Positions 7,340-10,402 of a stretch of 10,402 bases of DNA are shown piece by piece. The notes under the pieces are model-generated. The model did not search any database. It saw only the letters and a list, made by a program, of their open reading frames with translations, and was not told the origin of the DNA. A program made the position numbers and the translations under genes. This DNA comes from an uncultured Prevotella sp. Lineage in GTDB: Bacteria; Bacteroidota; Bacteroidia; Bacteroidales; Bacteroidaceae. Location of the stretch: positions 1 through 10,402 of the forward strand of contig CAJLYG010000106.1 of the NCBI GenBank assembly GCA_905210845.1, written 5' to 3'. Numbering within the stretch: the first letter of the stretch is position 1; each line of letters opens with the position of its first letter.

Positions 7340-7374
7340 CAAAGATAGATAAAAAATCAATACATTGTACCAAA
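7340..7374 (-). promoter_or_regulatory. promoter of the winged-helix gene
   Basis: On the minus strand TATCTTTG (7340-7347) is a perfect -7 element. The nearest TTTG (7371-7374) lies 23 bases upstream, a little further than the 19 seen at the other promoters here. The leader to the ATG at 7301 would be about 33 bases. Confidence 0.5.
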
Positions 7375-7477
7375 GAAAGTGGTCATTTTTTCTTCGATTT
7401 AGACCTTTAGCGGAATTGAACTCAAATTGTAACGCTTTCAAGGAAATAGCGAACAGCGTGTTCTCACAGAAAGATGG

Positions 7478-7485
7478 TATCTTTG
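7478..7485 (+). promoter_or_regulatory. plus-strand -7 element in the thrS/winged-helix intergenic region
   Basis: TATCTTTG is a perfect match to TAnnTTTG, pointing toward the T6 terminator at 7664-7696 with no open reading frame of note between. No TTTG at the right distance upstream was found, so activity is uncertain. Confidence 0.35.
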
Positions 7486-7489
7486 TCAA

Positions 7490-7696
7490 TGTAACTCAAA
7501 TAGTAGTGTTAGGTACATCGGAGAACAAGTGTTGAGACAACATGCACTCTTTCTGTGTTCTATAACTTGGATTAAAATTCTAATCAAGAATGCAATTATT
7601 GCGCCTGAAAAGTCAGAGGACTTTCATTTTATAGCATTTGTGTAAGAATTATTATAGCAAAGGAAAGGCCTGGACTGTGAAGCCCGGGCCTTTTTT
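7490..7696 (+). ncRNA. candidate small RNA, about 200 nt, family unknown
   Basis: This accounts for much of the 463-bp gene-free stretch 7302-7764. It has a perfect -7 box just upstream and ends in an intrinsic terminator with T6 on the same strand. Inside, AGAACA (about 7522-7527) pairs with TGTTCT (about 7556-7561), enclosing a smaller GTGTTG/CAACAT hairpin, and ATTA/TAAT arms follow near 7570-7587 around an AT-rich loop. No riboswitch or known RNA family was recognised. The terminator may simply serve thrS from the other side, in which case no RNA is needed. Confidence 0.25.
7664..7696. terminator. bidirectional intrinsic terminator downstream of thrS
   Basis: AAAGGCCTGG (7664-7673) pairs with CCGGGCCTTT (7684-7693) over 10 bp with one T-G wobble and a 10-base loop. 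On the plus strand it runs into TTTTTT (7691-7696). On the minus strand it lies about 70 bases past the thrS stop and is followed by TTTCCTTT, so it can end thrS mRNA as well. Confidence 0.8.
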
Positions 7697-7764
7697 ATGG
7701 ATGATCGGAAAGGATATGGGAAAGGACCTTCCTTCCCCGATCCTCTCTTTCCAAAGAAATCGGA

Positions 7765-9714
7765 TTACATGATGCCTTTCAGCATCTCCTTGCATTCCTT
7801 GTTGATGCGGTCGGCAAACTCCTCCATCTTCAGCGTAGCCTGCTCTCCGCCACCTTGCTTACGCATGGCGACATTGCCTTCAGCTGCTTCCTTCTCGCCA
7901 ACGACAACCATATAAGGAACGCGTTTCAACTCATTGTCGCGAATCTTACGGCCGATCTTCTCATTCCGGTCGTCAATATAACCACGCACCCCAACGCTCT
8001 TGAAGTAATCGCTCACCTTCTTGGCATAGTCGTTAAACTTCTCCGAGATCGGCAGGATAGCCACCTGGTCGGGAGCCAACCACAATGGGAAATGACCTGC
8101 GGTATGCTCAATCAGGACTGCGGTGAAACGCTCCAACGAACCAAACGGAGCACGATGGATCATCACTGGAGTTTTCTTTGAGTTATCCTCTGCCGTATAC
8201 TCCAACTTAAACCGCATCGGCAGGTTATAGTCTACCTGAATGGTACCCAACTGCCACTTACGTCCGATAGCATCCTTCACCATGAAATCGAGCTTAGGAC
8301 CATAGAAAGCGGCCTCGCCGATCTCCTCACGGGCTTTCAGTCCCTTTTCCTTACATGCCTCGCGGATGGCATTCTCGCTCTCGTCCCAGATCTCATCTGA
8401 ACCGATATACTTCTCTTTGTCCTTCGGGTCACGCAGCGAGATCTGAGCCTCATAGTCATCAAAGCCAAACACGCCGAACACTTTCAGGACGATGTCGATC
8501 ACGGTCTCGAACTCTGCCTTGACCTGGTCTGGGCGCACGAAAATATGGGCGTCGTCCTGGGTGAAGGTACGGACACGGGTCAGTCCGTGCAGCTCACCGC
8601 TCTTCTCATAACGGAAGACTGTGCCGAACTCAGCGATGCGCAGTGGCAGGTCTTTGTAAGAACGCGGCTTGCGGGCATATACCTCACAGTGGTGAGGGCA
8701 GTTCATCGGCTTCAACATATATTCCTCGTCCTCTTCCGGCGTGTGGATAGGTTGGAAAGCGTCCTTGCCATAGTGGGCGTAATGCCCGGAGGTCACATAC
8801 AGGTTCTTGCTTCCGATACCCGGGGTGATCACCTCCTGATAGTTGTAAGGACGGAGGATGGCACGGAGCAACTCCTGTAGGCGGAGACGAAGAGCCGTAC
8901 CCTTCGGCAACCAGATTGGCAATCCCTTGCCCACACGGTCGGAGAACATGAAGAGTTCCATCTCTTTTCCGATCTTACGATGGTCGCGCTTCTTTGCCTC
9001 TTCCAGCATGACCAGGTACTCATCCAGCATTTTCTTCTTCGGGAAGGTAATGCCATAGATACGGGTCATCTGGTCGCGCTTTGCATCCCCGCGCCAGAAA
9101 GCACCAGCTACGGAAGTAATCTTAATCGCCTTGATGGCACCTGTGGACACCAAATGCGGGCCACGGCACAAATCGGTAAAGTTACCTTGTGTATATGTCG
9201 TGATGGTACCGTCTTCCAAATCTTGCTCGATATGCTCGCACTTGTATTCCTGGCCATCGGCCTTGAACTCCTTTAAGGCATCAGCCTTGGAGACCTCATG
9301 ACGGACAACCGGTTCGTTCTTCTTCGCGAGCTCGCGCATCTTCTCCTCAATCTTCGGGAAATCATTCTCTGAGATGACATCGCCTTCCTTCGGCATGACA
9401 TCATAGAAGAAGCCGTTTTCAATGGCAGGACCAAACCCGAACTGGATTCCGGGATACAATTCCTGCAGGGCCTCGGCCAGCAAATGGGCTGAAGTGTGCC
9501 AGAAAGTGTGCTTTCCCTCCTCGTCCTCAAACTTATACAGCTCGATCGTTGCATCCTCATTGATAGGACGGTTCAATTCTATTGTTTCACCATTAACACC
9601 GCAAGATACAACGTCACGGGCGAGAGCAGGTGAAATACTCTCGGCAATTTGTAACCCAGTCACGCCCTGTTCATACTCACGAACAGACCCATCTGGAAAT
9701 GTGATTTTAATCAT
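7765..9714 (-). CDS. thrS: threonine--tRNA ligase
   Basis: Class II aminoacyl-tRNA synthetase that charges tRNA-Thr in the cytoplasm. The 649 residues match bacterial ThrRS in full. Order: TGS domain (1-60), N2 editing domain with the zinc-like pair HTSAH (His73, His77) and CRGPH (Cys183, His187) that hydrolyses Ser-tRNA-Thr, then the catalytic core. The catalytic zinc ligands are Cys339 (MNCPHH), His390 (DDAHIF) and His520 (MIHRAPFGS); motif 2 is GTVFRYE (Arg368) and motif 3 SLERF (Arg529). The C-terminal anticodon-binding domain begins near residue 545 ([10 protein letters not shown]). All key residues are present. The gene is preceded by a consensus promoter and followed by a terminator, so it appears monocistronic; the infC-rpmI-rplT genes that often follow thrS in this phylum are absent. 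The start gives the canonical [11 protein letters not shown]-terminus. Confidence 0.98.
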   Translation of the reverse strand: MIKITFPDGSVREYEQGVTGLQIAESISPALARDVVSCGVNGETIELNRPINEDATIELYKFEDEEGKHTFWHTSAHLLAEALQELYPGIQFGFGPAIENGFFYDVMPKEGDVISENDFPKIEEKMRELAKKNEPVVRHEVSKADALKEFKADGQEYKCEHIEQDLEDGTITTYTQGNFTDLCRGPHLVSTGAIKAIKITSVAGAFWRGDAKRDQMTRIYGITFPKKKMLDEYLVMLEEAKKRDHRKIGKEMELFMFSDRVGKGLPIWLPKGTALRLRLQELLRAILRPYNYQEVITPGIGSKNLYVTSGHYAHYGKDAFQPIHTPEEDEEYMLKPMNCPHHCEVYARKPRSYKDLPLRIAEFGTVFRYEKSGELHGLTRVRTFTQDDAHIFVRPDQVKAEFETVIDIVLKVFGVFGFDDYEAQISLRDPKDKEKYIGSDEIWDESENAIREACKEKGLKAREEIGEAAFYGPKLDFMVKDAIGRKWQLGTIQVDYNLPMRFKLEYTAEDNSKKTPVMIHRAPFGSLERFTAVLIEHTAGHFPLWLAPDQVAILPISEKFNDYAKKVSDYFKSVGVRGYIDDRNEKIGRKIRDNELKRVPYMVVVGEKEAAEGNVAMRKQGGGEQATLKMEEFADRINKECKEMLKGIM

Positions 9715-9758
9715 AACAACTGATTTAATTGATTCTTTGATGTATATTCATCGAGTTG

Positions 9759-9789
9759 CAAAGGTATACATTATTTTAATAACCGCAAA
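9759..9789 (-). promoter_or_regulatory. thrS promoter
   Basis: On the minus strand TTTG (9786-9789), 19 bases, then TACCTTTG (9759-9766): a full consensus Bacteroidetes promoter with the same spacing as the one at 4303-4333. Transcription would start near 9753, giving a leader of about 40 bases with no T-box or Thr-rich leader peptide visible. Confidence 0.75.
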
Positions 9790-9837
9790 AAAAACAGAAA
9801 AGATTTCCGTAAAACATAGCTTTTCTTATTATTTATT

Positions 9838-9845
9838 TATCTTTG
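9838..9845 (+). promoter_or_regulatory. -7 element for the esterase gene
   Basis: TATCTTTG on the plus strand, 22 bases before the MKKYLW start codon at 9868. The upstream sequence is AT-rich but has no TTTG at 19 bases, so the -33 half is weak. It is divergent from the thrS promoter, with about 50 bases between their -33 regions or less. Confidence 0.5.
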
Positions 9846-9867
9846 TAAGGATCAAATGCAATCACGA

Positions 9868-10402
9868 ATGAAGAAATACTTATGGGTTTTGCTTTTGCTG
9901 ACTATCGCCTTGCCAACAGCTGCTTATGATTTTCTACGCCCTGTCAAAGGGGCGATCAAGGGGGGATACAACTTCTGGATCTACACGCCCACCGACTATT
10001 TCTACTCCTTGGAGCGGACCCCGGTCATCATCTTCCTGCACGGTGCCAGCTTGTGTGGCAACAACCTCAACCGCGTACGGCGCTATGGGCCTTTGGATGC
10101 CATCGTCAGGGGGCGCGAGATCGATGCCCTGACAATCGTCCCACAAAATCCTGGGGGAGCATGGAACCCCAAGAAGATCATGGATGTTCTCGACTGGGTG
10201 AAAGCCAACTATGCCTGCGACACCACTCGTGTGTATGTCATTGGCATGAGCTTGGGCGGCTATGGTACCATGGACGTATGCGGAACGTACCCTGACAGGA
10301 TTGCCGGAGGCATTGCCATGTGCGGGGGAACCTCCTTGAAGGATGTCAGCGGATTAGGGAAACTGCTGATCACCGGTTTCCGTGGAATAGGAGACGGAGA
10401 GC
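9868..10402 (+). CDS. secreted alpha/beta-hydrolase esterase, 5' part (runs off the window)
   Basis: The frame is open to the end of the window (178 residues seen from this start). A signal peptide (MKKYLWVLLLLTIALPTAA, cleavage before YDF) directs it across the inner membrane. The mature part follows the esterase/dienelactone-hydrolase/prolyl-oligopeptidase type of alpha/beta fold: strand and oxyanion loop VIIFLHGAS (53-61), the block IVPQNPGGAW (90-99), and the nucleophile elbow GMSLGG with Ser128. A later segment RGIGD (Asp176) falls where relatives carry HGxxD, the catalytic Asp; the His-to-Arg change is unusual. The final His would lie beyond the window. Likely substrates are carbohydrate or other small esters, which cannot be narrowed. 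I prefer ATG 9868 because ATG 9856 would lie only a few bases from the inferred transcription start, though AAGG at 9847-9850 sits at ribosome-binding distance from 9856. Confidence 0.82.
   Translation, partial: MKKYLWVLLLLTIALPTAAYDFLRPVKGAIKGGYNFWIYTPTDYFYSLERTPVIIFLHGASLCGNNLNRVRRYGPLDAIVRGREIDALTIVPQNPGGAWNPKKIMDVLDWVKANYACDTTRVYVIGMSLGGYGTMDVCGTYPDRIAGGIAMCGGTSLKDVSGLGKLLITGFRGIGDGE

Noticed and set aside
7302..7764. Possible tRNA, riboswitch or CRISPR content in the large gap
   Set aside because: No cloverleaf with TTCGANNC arm, no regularly spaced direct repeats and no recognised aptamer core was found; only the promoter boxes, stems and terminator listed above.
9725..9751. Eight-codon upstream ORF (MNIHQRIN) in the thrS leader as a possible Thr attenuator
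   Set aside because: It contains no threonine codons and there is no terminator/antiterminator pair before thrS.

Overview
The window is chromosomal DNA of moderate GC content from a member of Bacteroidota, most likely order Bacteroidales (Prevotella/Bacteroides-like). Support: several intergenic regions carry the Bacteroidetes promoter -7 element TAnnTTTG, two of them with an upstream TTTG exactly 19 nt away; Shine-Dalgarno sequences are weak or absent; and the gene content (PA14-type family 3 glycoside hydrolase, small DUF2582-type winged helix protein) is typical of gut or oral Bacteroidales. No tRNA, rRNA, CRISPR array, transposase or phage gene was seen.

Layout. Bases 203-4269 (minus strand) look like one transcription unit, read from right to left: a GNAT-superfamily N-acyltransferase, a free-standing acyl carrier protein, a compact AMP-forming acyl ligase and a 12-TM MFS transporter, driven by a strong consensus promoter at 4303-4333. 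Divergent from it, 4550-7021 (plus) encodes a secreted family 3 glycoside hydrolase with a PA14 insertion. Its last residues appear to be frameshifted, and its nominal tail runs into an 11-bp perfect hairpin. Converging on it is a 71-residue winged-helix protein (7086-7301, minus). A 463-bp gene-free stretch follows; it contains that gene's promoter, a plus-strand -7 box, folded sequence and a terminator with a T6 tract, so it may encode a small RNA. Then come threonyl-tRNA synthetase (7765-9714, minus) and, divergent from it, the 5' part of a secreted alpha/beta-hydrolase esterase that leaves the window at 10402.

How the genes may work together. The ligase would activate a fatty acid and load it on the carrier protein, and the GNAT protein could transfer the acyl chain to an amine. 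This set resembles three of the five functions of the bacterial ceramide pathway known from Caulobacter (acyl-ACP synthetase, ACP, GNAT-type ceramide synthase), so a role in sphingolipid or other N-acyl lipid synthesis is the most interesting hypothesis here. It is not proven: serine palmitoyltransferase and the reductase are not in the window. The glycosidase and the esterase are probably envelope-located hydrolases of glycans or esters. thrS is a housekeeping gene.
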